64,000 nucleotides of DNA from Oerskovia paurometabola (lineage in GTDB: Bacteria; Actinomycetota; Actinomycetes; Actinomycetales; Cellulomonadaceae): contig NZ_JAFBBV010000001.1 in the NCBI RefSeq assembly GCF_016907365.1, positions 992,001 to 1,056,000 on the forward strand. The letters run 5' to 3'. Shown here piece by piece: positions 51,061 through 59,557 of this stretch. How positions within the stretch are numbered: the stretch's first letter is position 1; each line of letters begins with the position of its first letter. The translations under genes and the position numbers were made by a program. The notes under the pieces are model-generated. The model was not told the origin of the DNA. It worked only from the letters and a program-made list of their open reading frames with translations, and did not search any database.

Positions 51061-51948
51061 ATGGGCTTCAGCGTCAACACGAACGTCTCTGCACTGAACA
51101 CGTTCCGTAACCTGACGAACACGCAGAACAGCCAGAGCAAGTCGCTCGAGAAGCTGTCGTCGGGTCTTCGTATCAACCGCGCGGCCGACGACGCGGCGGG
51201 TCTGTCGATCGCGGAGGGCCTCAAGGCTCAGGTCAACGGCTACTCGGTCGCTGCTCGTAACGCGCAGGACGGCATCAGCGTCGTGCAGGCTGCTGAAGGT
51301 GCGCTGGGCGAGTCCCAGTCGATCCTGCAGCGCATGCGTGACCTCGCGGTCCAGGCGTCCTCGGACACGAACAACGCCGACGCCCGCATCGCGATCAAGT
51401 CCGAGCTCGACGAGCTCGCGAACGAGCTCACCCGCGTCGTGCAGTCGACGAACTTCAACGGCATCAACCTGCTGACCGCCGCGGCGACGGACCTCACGGT
51501 CCAGGTCGGCGCCGAGGGCGTGGCCGGTGGTGGCAACACCATCACCATCGCGCTCGCAGCCAACGACCTCGAGACGATCCTCGGGGACGCCGCAGGAAGC
51601 ATCTTCTTCGCCACGGGCGCCGCTGCAGGCACCGCCCCCGGGACCGGCCTGACCGTCGACACCGGGGCCAACGCCCGGACGTCGATCGAGACGATCGACA
51701 CGGCGCTCAAGGCCGTCTCGACGGCTCGTTCGAACTTCGGTGCGACGCAGAACCGTCTGGAGTACGCGATCTCCAACATCAACGTCGCCGCGGAGAACCT
51801 GACCTCGGCGGAGTCGCGCATCCGCGACGTCGACATGGCCAAGGAGATGATGAATTACTCGCGCACCAACATCCTGTCCCAGGCCGGGACCGCGATGCTG
51901 GCCCAGGCCAACCAGTCCAACGCCGGAGTCCTGCAGCTCCTCGGCTGA
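51061..51948 (+). CDS. fliC: flagellin 2
   Basis: 295 residues, the longest of the three. The terminal helices are identical in protein sequence to flagellin 1 except one position near residue 109 (RTAIKS versus RIAIKS). The variable region is about 10 residues longer and includes GSIFFATGAAAGTAPGTGLT, richer in Ala and Phe. Together the three proteins may form a mixed filament or allow a change of surface properties. Confidence 0.97.
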   Translation: MGFSVNTNVSALNTFRNLTNTQNSQSKSLEKLSSGLRINRAADDAAGLSIAEGLKAQVNGYSVAARNAQDGISVVQAAEGALGESQSILQRMRDLAVQASSDTNNADARIAIKSELDELANELTRVVQSTNFNGINLLTAAATDLTVQVGAEGVAGGGNTITIALAANDLETILGDAAGSIFFATGAAAGTAPGTGLTVDTGANARTSIETIDTALKAVSTARSNFGATQNRLEYAISNINVAAENLTSAESRIRDVDMAKEMMNYSRTNILSQAGTAMLAQANQSNAGVLQLLG

Positions 51949-51988
51949 GACTGACAGCCACCCGACGGGCCCCTGACGGGGCCTGCCG

Positions 51989-52028
51989 ACGACGGCGCCG
52001 CACCGGAGACCCGGTGCGGCGCCGTCGT
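51989..52028. terminator. flagellin 2 terminator
   Basis: Perfect 18-bp stem (51989-52006 with 52011-52028), sequence-identical to the flagellin 1 terminator, so the whole promoter-gene-terminator unit was duplicated. Confidence 0.9.
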
Positions 52029-52065
52029 GCGTCCGGAACTCACCCCCCACGGTGGTGCCGGTGCT

Positions 52066-52141
52066 GCCGACAGTGGTGGGTGACCGGCCCATGGATGGGC
52101 TGGGGGACCATTCTTCTCGCCCGTCTCACGGAGGACTCATC
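52066..52141 (+). promoter_or_regulatory. flagellin 3 promoter and leader hairpin
   Basis: GCCGACAGT (52066-52074), stem 52084-52103 with GGA at the tip, and GGAGGA before the ATG, in identical spacing to the other two. Confidence 0.65.
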
Positions 52142-53002
52142 ATGGGCTTCAGCGTCAACACGAACGTCTCTGCACTGAACACGTTCCGTAACCTGACGAA
52201 CACGCAGAACAGCCAGAGCAAGTCGCTCGAGAAGCTGTCGTCGGGTCTTCGTATCAACCGTGCCGCGGACGACGCGGCGGGTCTGTCGATCGCGGAGGGC
52301 CTCAAGGCTCAGGTCAACGGTTACTCGGTCGCTGCTCGTAACGCGCAGGACGGCATCAGCGTCGTGCAGGCTGCTGAAGGTGCGCTGGGCGAGGCCCAGT
52401 CGATCCTGCAGCGCATGCGTGACCTCGCGGTCCAGGCGTCCTCGGACACCAACAACGCCGACGCCCGCACCGCGATCAGCTCGGAGCTCGACGAGCTCGC
52501 GAACGAGCTCAACCGCGTCGTCGACTCGACGAACTTCAACGGCATCAACCTGCTCACCGACGCTGCCGCGGACCTCACGGTCCAGGTCAGCGCGGAGGGC
52601 GCCGGCAGCGGCAACACCATCACCATCGCCCTCGCAGCCAACAACCTGCAGGACATCATCAAGGACACGGTGTACGACGACGCGGGAGCCGGCGGCACCG
52701 CGCTGAACGTCGCGGACGCCACGAACGCCCGGACGTCGATCGAGACGATCGACACGGCGCTCAAGGCCGTGTCGACGGCTCGTTCGAACTTCGGTGCGAC
52801 GCAGAACCGTCTGGAGTACGCGATCTCCAACATCAACGTGGCCGCGGAGAACCTGACGTCTGCGGAGTCGCGCATCCGCGACGTCGACATGGCCAAGGAG
52901 ATGATGAACTACTCGCGCACCAACATCCTGTCCCAGGCCGGGACCGCGATGCTGGCCCAGGCCAACCAGTCCAACGCCGGAGTCCTGCAGCTCCTCGGCT
53001 GA
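52142..53002 (+). CDS. fliC: flagellin 3
   Basis: 286 residues. The ends are as in flagellins 1 and 2, but the DNA shows more differences in the first 450 bp (for example GEAQSI for GESQSI, AISSEL for AIKSEL, NRVVDSTN for TRVVQSTN), so it is the older copy. The variable region contains NNLQDIIKDTVYDDAGAGG. It has the same promoter and leader but a different terminator. Confidence 0.97.
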   Translation: MGFSVNTNVSALNTFRNLTNTQNSQSKSLEKLSSGLRINRAADDAAGLSIAEGLKAQVNGYSVAARNAQDGISVVQAAEGALGEAQSILQRMRDLAVQASSDTNNADARTAISSELDELANELNRVVDSTNFNGINLLTDAAADLTVQVSAEGAGSGNTITIALAANNLQDIIKDTVYDDAGAGGTALNVADATNARTSIETIDTALKAVSTARSNFGATQNRLEYAISNINVAAENLTSAESRIRDVDMAKEMMNYSRTNILSQAGTAMLAQANQSNAGVLQLLG

Positions 53003-53012
53003 GACTGACAGC

Positions 53013-53058
53013 CACCCGACGGGCGGCGGCGTCCGCACAGGTCGCCGTCCGTCGGGTG
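53013..53058 (+). terminator. flagellin 3 terminator
   Basis: Stem of 17 bp including G-U pairs (53013-53029 with 53042-53058), different in sequence from those after flagellins 1 and 2. Confidence 0.75.
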
Positions 53059-53122
53059 CTCTTCCCTCACCGACCTGATCCTGGCTGACCCAGCCGACCC
53101 CAACGTCCTGGAGGCTTTTCCC

Positions 53123-54493
53123 GTGGGCATCACTCTCTCCGGCCTGACGTCGAGCGGTCTCGACGTCAAGGCGCTGGTGGCGGACCTCATGAAGGTCGAA
53201 TCGATCCCCCAGCTCAACCTCCAGGCCAAGGTCAAGCTCCAGCGCACCGAGATCACGGCGCTCCAGGACCTCAACACGCGCATCGCCGCGCTCGCGAAGT
53301 CCGCCAAGGACCTCACGTCTCCCAACGCCCTCGCGCAGTTCAAGGCGACGAGCTCGTCGGACGCCGTCGCGGTGACGGCCAAGCCGGCGGCCGGAGCGGG
53401 CACGATCGACCTCGTCGTCGACTCGGTCGCCGCGGGCCAGAAGTCCGTGACCGGTGCCATGAGCACGGCCCCCGGCACGAAGTTCACGATCACCGACGCC
53501 AAGGGCGCGCACACCGAGGTCACGGCGGCTTCCTCCTCGCTCGACGACGTCGTCACGGCCCTCAACGGGTCGGACACGGGCGTCCGTGCCGTCAAGGTGT
53601 CCGCCGGCACCGACCCCGGCACGGGCGAGAAGCTCTACCGCCTGCAGCTCACGTCGACCGAGACCGGTGCCGAGAACGCGTTCTCGTTCCACGCCGGGAC
53701 CGCGGCCGAGGTGGACGGCGGCACCGCGACCGACCTCCTCACCGCCCCGGGGGCGGCGACCGTGACGGCCGCCGCCGACTCGAAGGTGCGCCTGTGGGCA
53801 GGGACGCCCGCCGAGCAGACCGTGACGTCGTCCACCGCGGTCTTCACGGATCTGCTCCCGGGCGTGGACGTCACGGTCGCCAAGGCCTCCGCCAACCCGG
53901 TGACCATCACGGTCAACGAGGACACCGAGGCACGGACCGCCACGGTCAAGGGCTTCGTCGACTCGGTCCAGTCGATCCTGTCCCGCATGGCCGCGCTGAC
54001 CAAGGTCACGATCGCGGCCGACGGATCGACGACGGGCGCGACGCTGGCCGGGGAGTCCGTCGTGCGCAACGCGCGCCAGATGCTGACCGACGCCGCGTCC
54101 TACCCGATCGACGGCGAGTCGCTGTCCGCGATCGGCATCGAGATCACGCGTACCGGCGAGGTCGTGTTCGACCCCAAGAAGCTCGACGCAGCCCTGGCCG
54201 CGGACCCGAACAAGGTCACGGCCACGTTCAACAAGGTCGCTGCCCGCGTCCAGGAGGCCGCGGAGTCGCTGTCGGACAAGTACGACGGCCAGCTGACCAC
54301 CTCGATCCAGAACCGCGAGACCAACGCGAAGCGGATGGACGAGCAGATCGTCCGGTGGGACACGCGCCTCGAGCAGCGTTACAACCGGCTCAGCGCGCAG
54401 TTCACCTCGATGGAGGTGCAGCTCGCGAAGCTCGACTCCCAGCAGCAGTGGCTCACGGGACAGCTCAACGCCCTGAACCCGTCCAAGCGCTGA
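53123..54493 (+). CDS. fliD: flagellar filament cap protein FliD
   Basis: 456 residues from the GTG at 53123 (GGAGG upstream). N-terminal FliD domain (ITLSGLTSSGLDVKALVADLMKVESIPQ), central domains with beta-rich Thr/Val sequence, and the C-terminal helix pair LDAALAADPNKVTATFNKVAARVQEAAESLSDKYDGQL with the end RYNRLSAQFTSMEVQLAKLDSQQQWLTGQLNAL. It caps the filament and helps flagellin subunits fold at the tip. It is followed by fliS. Confidence 0.94.
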   Translation: MGITLSGLTSSGLDVKALVADLMKVESIPQLNLQAKVKLQRTEITALQDLNTRIAALAKSAKDLTSPNALAQFKATSSSDAVAVTAKPAAGAGTIDLVVDSVAAGQKSVTGAMSTAPGTKFTITDAKGAHTEVTAASSSLDDVVTALNGSDTGVRAVKVSAGTDPGTGEKLYRLQLTSTETGAENAFSFHAGTAAEVDGGTATDLLTAPGAATVTAAADSKVRLWAGTPAEQTVTSSTAVFTDLLPGVDVTVAKASANPVTITVNEDTEARTATVKGFVDSVQSILSRMAALTKVTIAADGSTTGATLAGESVVRNARQMLTDAASYPIDGESLSAIGIEITRTGEVVFDPKKLDAALAADPNKVTATFNKVAARVQEAAESLSDKYDGQLTTSIQNRETNAKRMDEQIVRWDTRLEQRYNRLSAQFTSMEVQLAKLDSQQQWLTGQLNALNPSKR

Positions 54494-54514
54494 CCCTCCC
54501 GCGAAGGAAACCCC

Positions 54515-54940
54515 GTGACCAACCTCGCCCAGAGCGCCTACGGGCGCGACGCCATCCTCACCGCGTCGCCGGCGCGTCTGCTGACCATGCTCTACGACCG
54601 GCTGGTGCTCGACCTGCGCCGGGCCGAGGTCGCGCAGGGCGAGGAGCGCTGGACGGCGGCCTCCGAGCAGCTCCTGCACGCGCAGGCGATCGTCGCGGAG
54701 CTCATGGGCTCGCTCGACACCTCCGTCTGGGACGGCGGCGAGGACCTCCTCGCCGTGTACGTCTACGTGCACGAGGCGCTGGTCGCGGCGAACGTCCACC
54801 GGGACATCGCGCGCACGCACGAGGTGCTCGAGCTCGTCCTGCCGCTGCAGGAGACGTGGCGCCAGGCTGCGGAGGTGCTCCCGGCGGGGCACGACAGCAC
54901 CTCGTCCGTCCGCACGGGCGGTGTGTCCGGTGTCGCCTGA
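54515..54940 (+). CDS. fliS: flagellin export chaperone FliS
   Basis: 141 residues from the GTG at 54515 (AAGGAAA upstream). All-helical: QSAYGRDAILTASPARLLTMLYDRLVLDLRRAE is the FliS signature (ASPxxLLxMLYDRL), followed by LLHAQAIVAELMGSLDTSVW. It binds the C-terminal helix of flagellin before export. It overlaps the next gene. Confidence 0.94.
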   Translation: MTNLAQSAYGRDAILTASPARLLTMLYDRLVLDLRRAEVAQGEERWTAASEQLLHAQAIVAELMGSLDTSVWDGGEDLLAVYVYVHEALVAANVHRDIARTHEVLELVLPLQETWRQAAEVLPAGHDSTSSVRTGGVSGVA

Positions 54941-55427
54941 CTCGCAGCTCGTGGCTGCCAGGCCAGGGACGACGGCACCGGCGGCACCGGCGGTGTGGGA
55001 GCCCTCGCGGATGCAGGGCGCCCCGCCCCTCGCGGACGCGCCCGAACCGCCGGCCGCTCCCGAGCCGGACCCCGCCCTCGACCTTCGCGGAGCCCTCGAC
55101 CCGCACGGTGACACCGACGCGGCCGCGGACCCGCACGCCGCCTGGTCCCGCGTCCTGGACGACCTCGCGGCGATGGCGGCGGGCGCGGGCCCCGACGCCG
55201 GCGGCGAGGTCATGGGCAGGCTCGTCCTGTGGACCCCGCCGACCGACCTGGGGCGTCTGCCCGCCTCCCTGGTGGACCGCGCGCTCGAGGTCCTGGCGGG
55301 CCATGCGCACGTCGTCGACCACTTGCACGACGCGGTCGCGGAGAACCGCCGGCACGCGCGAGCGCTGTCCGCCGTGCCGACCGTGCACGACGCACCGGTC
55401 GCTGCCTACCTCGACGTCGAGGCCTGA
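54930..55427 (+). CDS. flagellar-operon protein at the FliT position
   Basis: 165 residues if started at the GTG at 54930, overlapping the fliS stop; a GTG at 54921 is equally possible. Residues 1-75 are Pro/Ala rich (PAAPAVWEPS, PPAAPEPDPAL). The C-terminal part (WSRVLDDLAAMAAGAG, ASLVDRALEVLAGHAHVVDHLHDAVAENRRHARALSAV) is helical. Gene position after fliS suggests a FliT-like export chaperone, but there is no diagnostic motif. Function inferred from position only. Confidence 0.5.
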   Translation: MSPDSQLVAARPGTTAPAAPAVWEPSRMQGAPPLADAPEPPAAPEPDPALDLRGALDPHGDTDAAADPHAAWSRVLDDLAAMAAGAGPDAGGEVMGRLVLWTPPTDLGRLPASLVDRALEVLAGHAHVVDHLHDAVAENRRHARALSAVPTVHDAPVAAYLDVEA

Positions 55428-55693
55428 CCGTTCCGTTCCGCGCGCTCGACGACGCCGCCCGGCGCGCCCGACGCCTCCGCGCACGCCGCCACGCGGTCGA
55501 CGACGACTGACTCCCCGCAGCCCTGCATAGGGCTCGAAGTGACACGACGACGCATCACCTCACCCGCGACCCGGGTCAGGGTGCGCGACGCACGACGGCC
55601 GCGGAGCGGCCGAGAGGTCATGGTGAGCACGGACCGCTCACTCCGCAGGCCATGGGACGGCCGACACACCTTCGACGTGGGGATACCGCGAAC

Positions 55694-56035
55694 GTGTTCG
55701 ACTCCGTGACCTCCTTGGCGCTCCAGAGCGCGCTCGACGGGCTCTCCGCCCGTCAACGCGTGATCGCGGAGAACATCGCCAACATCAACACCCCCGGGTA
55801 CACCGCCAAGCGGGTGCAGTTCGAGCAGGCGTTGGCCTCCTCCGTCGCCTCGGGCGAGGGACGTGTGGCGTTCAGCGTGGCGCGCTCGCTCGAGCCGACC
55901 CAGCTCAACGGCTCGAACGTCAACCTGGACACCGAGACCCTCTCGAACATCGACACCGTGCTGCGCTACCAGTTCGCGACGCAGGCCGTCGGTGGCGAGG
56001 CGGCCTCGCTGCGCGCGGCGATGAGGACGAGCTGA
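55694..56035 (+). CDS. flgB: flagellar basal-body rod protein FlgB
   Basis: 113 residues from the GTG at 55694. The rod-protein motif is in ALQSALDGLSARQRVIAENIANINTPGYTAKRVQFEQAL (ANxNTPGY), and the C-terminal helix SNIDTVLRYQFATQAVGGEAASL is typical. It forms the proximal rod with FlgC and FliE. Upstream, 55428-55693 (266 bp) holds no confident gene; a GCCGACAC element at 55660-55667 may be the promoter, 26 nt before the start. A short GC-rich frame ending at 55510 is probably not a gene. Confidence 0.92.
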   Translation: MFDSVTSLALQSALDGLSARQRVIAENIANINTPGYTAKRVQFEQALASSVASGEGRVAFSVARSLEPTQLNGSNVNLDTETLSNIDTVLRYQFATQAVGGEAASLRAAMRTS

Positions 56036-56036
56036 G

Positions 56037-56429
56037 ATGACCTTCGACGCGATCGGCATCGCCGGCTCCGGCCTGACAGTGCACCGCAAGTGGCTCGACG
56101 CGGTCGCCGACAACCTCTCCAACGTGAACACCGTGACGTCGACCGACGACGCCGCGTTCCGCGCCCGCTACGTGACCGTCCAGGAGGGTGGCAACGACAG
56201 CCCCGGAGCGTTCGTCGCGGGCGCCGCCTGGGGCAGCGAGGAGGGGCGCGTCACGTACGAGCCGGACCACCCGCTCGCCGACGAGGACGGGTACGTGCGC
56301 TATCCGGACATCGACATGTCCGAGCAGATGGGGCATCTCATCCTGGCCCAGCGCGGGTACCAGGCGAACGCGGCGGTCGTCGACCGGGCCAAGACGGCCT
56401 ACGAAGCAGCACTCCAGATCGGGAAGTGA
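56037..56429 (+). CDS. flgC: flagellar basal-body rod protein FlgC
   Basis: 130 residues. IAGSGLTVHRKWLDAVADNLSNVNTVTSTDDAAFRARY is the FlgC N-terminus, and the C-terminus MSEQMGHLILAQRGYQANAAVVDRAKTAYEAALQIGK is diagnostic (QRGYQANAAV). It lies one base after the flgB stop. Confidence 0.94.
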   Translation: MTFDAIGIAGSGLTVHRKWLDAVADNLSNVNTVTSTDDAAFRARYVTVQEGGNDSPGAFVAGAAWGSEEGRVTYEPDHPLADEDGYVRYPDIDMSEQMGHLILAQRGYQANAAVVDRAKTAYEAALQIGK

Positions 56430-56434
56430 GCCCC

Positions 56435-56776
56435 ATGCCTGTGTCTCCCATCGAGCCCACGACCGCGACCGGCTACCTGTCGGGCGCCGAGGCGGCGTCC
56501 GCCCTGTCCGCCCTGTCGCCGGCCACGGCCCCCGCGTCGACCGGACAGGTGGGCGCGAGCGCGTTCGCCTCGGCCCTCGGCGGCGCGGTCGACAACACCC
56601 AGCAGCTGCAGGCGGCGTCCAACGAGCTGACGATCGCCGCCGTCTCGGGCGACCTGGCGGACATCCACCAGGCGACGATCGCCTCGACGCGTGCCGCGAC
56701 CACCCTCGAGCTCGTCGCCACCGTGCGCAACAAGGCGGTCGACGCGTTCAACGAGATCATGAGGATGCAGGCCTGA
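56435..56776 (+). CDS. fliE: flagellar hook-basal body protein FliE
   Basis: 113 residues from the ATG at 56435. The C-terminal two-helix FliE domain is clear: FASALGGAVDNTQQLQAASNELTIAAVSGDLADIHQATIASTRAATTLELVATVRNKAVDAFNEIMRMQ. The first 45 residues are Ala/Ser rich. It joins the MS ring to the rod. Confidence 0.93.
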   Translation: MPVSPIEPTTATGYLSGAEAASALSALSPATAPASTGQVGASAFASALGGAVDNTQQLQAASNELTIAAVSGDLADIHQATIASTRAATTLELVATVRNKAVDAFNEIMRMQA

Positions 56777-56777
56777 C

Positions 56778-58403
56778 ATGCCGGAGAAGATCAAGTCGTC
56801 GTTCGGGCGCGCGTTCGGCGCCGTCCGCGACTTCACGATCGCGCAGCGCACGCTCGCGGTCCTCGCCCTCGCGATCCTCGTGGTCGCCGTGGTCGGCCTC
56901 GTGTCCTGGGTGTCGCGTCCGAGCTACGCGCCCCTGTACTCGGGCATGTCGAGCGCGGACGCCTCGGCGATCGTGGACCAGCTCCGGTCGCAGGGCGTCC
57001 CCTACCAGCTGTCCGACGGCGGAGCGACGGTGCTCGTCCCCGAGGAGCAGGTGTACGAGCAGCGGCTCGCGGCCGCCGCGGCGGGGCTGCCCGCCGACGA
57101 GTCGACCGGCGGGTACTCGCTGCTCGACGAGATGGGCGTGACGTCGAGCGAGTTCCAGCAGGACGTGACGTACAAGCGTGCGCTCGAGGGCGAGCTGGCG
57201 CGCACGATCGGCGCCATGGACAACGTCTCGACCGCGACCGTGCAGCTCGCGATCCCGGAGGCCACGGTCTTCGCCGCGGAGAAGGGCACCCCGACGGCGT
57301 CGGTGTTCGTGGCCCCGACCCGTGGGAAGTCGCTGGCCCCCGAGCAGGTGGAGGCCATGGTGCACCTGGTGTCGGCCTCGATCGACGGCATGTCGCCCAC
57401 CGACGTCGCGGTCGTGGACCAGAGCGGCGCGGTCCTCTCGGAGGTCGGCGTGGGCACCCGGTCGTCGGGCAAGCAGAGCTCGGAGTACGAGGAGCGCACG
57501 GCCCGCGCGGTGCAGGCCATGCTCGACCGCGTCGTCGGTGCGGGGAACTCGACCGTCGCGGTGACCGCCGAGATGGACGTGTCGAGCTCGGAGCGTCTCG
57601 AGGAGACGTTCACCGCTCCCGAGAACGCGCCGGTGCTCAACGAGTCGACCACGACCGAGGAGTACACCGGAATGGGAGGCGGCGGCGCGGGAGTGCTGGG
57701 GCCGGACAACATCGCGGTCCCCAACGGCGGCACCGGTGACAGCAGCTACACGTCGCAGGACGCGACGCGCAACAACGCGATCGACAAGACCACGGAGACG
57801 ACGACGCGGCCCGCGGGCGCCCTGACGCGCCAGACGGTGTCGGTCGCGCTCAACGCCGACGCGGCCGGGGCGGGCAACACCGCGGCGATCACGAGCCTCG
57901 TGGCGGCTGCGGCCGGCATCAACGCGGAGCGCGGGGACGTGATCGAGGTCGAGCGTCTCGTCTTCGACACGGGGGCTGCGGATGCCGCCCAGGCCGCGCT
58001 CGCCGCTGCCGAGGCGGCAGCGGCCGCCGAGCAACAGGGCCAGATGCTGAGGACCGGGGCGGTCGTCACGGGCATCCTCCTGCTCGTCGTCCTGGGTCTC
58101 GTGGTCTGGTCACGGGCCCGCCGGCGCCGGGAGCGCCGCGAGACGGTCGACATCGCGGACCTCGAGCTGCGCCCCGTGCACGACGGCCTCGACGAGTTCG
58201 GGCCGGTGCGCGGCGGTCGTGACGACGGCGACGGTCTGCTCGAGCCGGTGCCCACGCGCCCCGAGATCCAGCCTCCGACGCCCCGCTTCTCGAGCCTGGA
58301 CCAGCGTCGGGCCGAGGTGGACGCGCTCGCCGGGGCCGACCCGGACAAGACGGCCGAGTACCTGCGCGTGCTGCTGGCCGAGGACCGGTCGGTGCGGCGA
58401 TGA
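56778..58403 (+). CDS. fliF: flagellar MS-ring protein FliF
   Basis: 541 residues. Membrane segments at about 25-47 and 433-455. N-terminal ring-building motif (YAPLYSGMSSADASAIVDQLRSQGVPYQLSDGG), then the secretin-like RBM domains (KRALEGELARTIGAMDNVSTATVQLAIPE) and a C-terminal cytoplasmic FliG-binding tail (DPDKTAEYLRVLLAEDRSVRR). The MS ring is the base on which the motor assembles. It overlaps fliG by 4 bp. Confidence 0.96.
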   Translation: MPEKIKSSFGRAFGAVRDFTIAQRTLAVLALAILVVAVVGLVSWVSRPSYAPLYSGMSSADASAIVDQLRSQGVPYQLSDGGATVLVPEEQVYEQRLAAAAAGLPADESTGGYSLLDEMGVTSSEFQQDVTYKRALEGELARTIGAMDNVSTATVQLAIPEATVFAAEKGTPTASVFVAPTRGKSLAPEQVEAMVHLVSASIDGMSPTDVAVVDQSGAVLSEVGVGTRSSGKQSSEYEERTARAVQAMLDRVVGAGNSTVAVTAEMDVSSSERLEETFTAPENAPVLNESTTTEEYTGMGGGGAGVLGPDNIAVPNGGTGDSSYTSQDATRNNAIDKTTETTTRPAGALTRQTVSVALNADAAGAGNTAAITSLVAAAAGINAERGDVIEVERLVFDTGAADAAQAALAAAEAAAAAEQQGQMLRTGAVVTGILLLVVLGLVVWSRARRRRERRETVDIADLELRPVHDGLDEFGPVRGGRDDGDGLLEPVPTRPEIQPPTPRFSSLDQRRAEVDALAGADPDKTAEYLRVLLAEDRSVRR

Positions 58404-59557
58404 CGATCACGACGAACGCGCCGGGCACCGGCGTGCAGGATGCACCGGCGGGGACGGTCGGCACCTCGGGGGCGGGCGTGACGCAGACGATCACGGTCGA
58501 CGCCCCGGCCTCCGGGGAGCCGCAGCTCCCTGTCGAGACGGTGCGCAGGATCGCCGGCATGTCCGGTGTCCAGAAGGTCGCGCTCGTCCTCATGCAGATG
58601 AGCCAGGAGCGTGCGGCCACGGTCATGTCGCTGTTCTCCGAGGAGGAGACGGGCGAGGTCGCGGCGGAGATCATGCGCACCCAGGTCGTCGACCCGGACC
58701 TCGCGGTCGCTGCGCTCGACGAGTTCTACGACATGGCGCTGTCCGGCAGCCCTCGCCCGCGAGGAGGCAAGGACCTCGCGGTGGGCCTGCTCGAGGCCTC
58801 CTTGGGAGTCGACAAGGCTGCCGACGTCGTCGAGCGCCTCGTGGCGAGCATGCAGGGCAAGGCCTTCGAGTACCTGGACGGGACCGAGCCGGGGCAGATC
58901 ATCTCGCTGCTCGACGGTGAGCACCCGCAGACCGTCGCCCTCGTGCTCGCGCACCTGAGCGCGACCGTCGCGTCGTCGGTGCTGGCCAACCTCGCCGACG
59001 ACTACCGCACCGACGTGGCGCAGGCGCTGGCCACGATGGGTACGGCGTCCCCCGAGGCGGTCAAGCTCGTCTCGGACCAGTTCCGCGCCCGGATGGGGGC
59101 GAGCATCGCGCCTCGGCAGCCGGTCGAGATCATCGGCGGCGTCCAGCCGCTCGTCGACATCATCAACCGTTCGGACGTCGCGACGGAGAAGGCGCTGCTC
59201 GAGGGCCTCGAGGCGCGGGACCCTGCCCTCGCCGACGAGGTGCGCTCGCGCATGCTGACGTTCGAGGACATCGCCTCGTTCGAGGCGCGCGACGTCCAGA
59301 TCATCCTGCGGGGCGTGGAGATGTCCGTGCTCGCGCTCGCGATGAAGGGGACGACCGCGCGGGTCGTCGAGGCCGTCACGACCAACATCTCGGCGCGCAA
59401 CCGCACGCTCCTCGACGAGGAGATCGCGGGCCTGGGTGGCGTGCGCGTGAGCCAGGTCGAGGAGGCACGAGCCGAGATCGTCCGCATCGTCCGGGACCTC
59501 GAGGCCGACGAGAAGATCACGATCCACCGCACGGACGGGGACGAGCTTGTCTACTGA
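58400..59557 (+). CDS. fliG: flagellar motor switch protein FliG
   Basis: 385 residues from the ATG at 58400. The first 50 residues are a Thr/Gly/Pro-rich extension. FliG middle and C-terminal domains follow: GVQKVALVLMQMSQERAATVM, LLDGEHPQTVALVLAHLSATVAS (the EHPQTxAxxL motif), and the motor domain MLTFEDIASFEARDVQIILRGVE. The charged residues that meet the stator lie in this last part. Rotation direction depends on CheY-P acting on the FliM/FliN switch, which is not in the window. Confidence 0.96.
   Translation: MTITTNAPGTGVQDAPAGTVGTSGAGVTQTITVDAPASGEPQLPVETVRRIAGMSGVQKVALVLMQMSQERAATVMSLFSEEETGEVAAEIMRTQVVDPDLAVAALDEFYDMALSGSPRPRGGKDLAVGLLEASLGVDKAADVVERLVASMQGKAFEYLDGTEPGQIISLLDGEHPQTVALVLAHLSATVASSVLANLADDYRTDVAQALATMGTASPEAVKLVSDQFRARMGASIAPRQPVEIIGGVQPLVDIINRSDVATEKALLEGLEARDPALADEVRSRMLTFEDIASFEARDVQIILRGVEMSVLALAMKGTTARVVEAVTTNISARNRTLLDEEIAGLGGVRVSQVEEARAEIVRIVRDLEADEKITIHRTDGDELVY

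Noticed and set aside
52040..55213. A 1057-codon open frame antisense to flagellin 3, fliD and fliS
   Set aside because: The sense strand has clear flagellar proteins with ribosome-binding sites; the antisense product has no domain and repeats the shadow composition.
55428..55510. Small ORF (VPFRALDDAARRARRLRARR) after the FliT-position gene
   Set aside because: Arg/Ala-rich composition, no ribosome-binding site, and no family resemblance; treated as non-coding.
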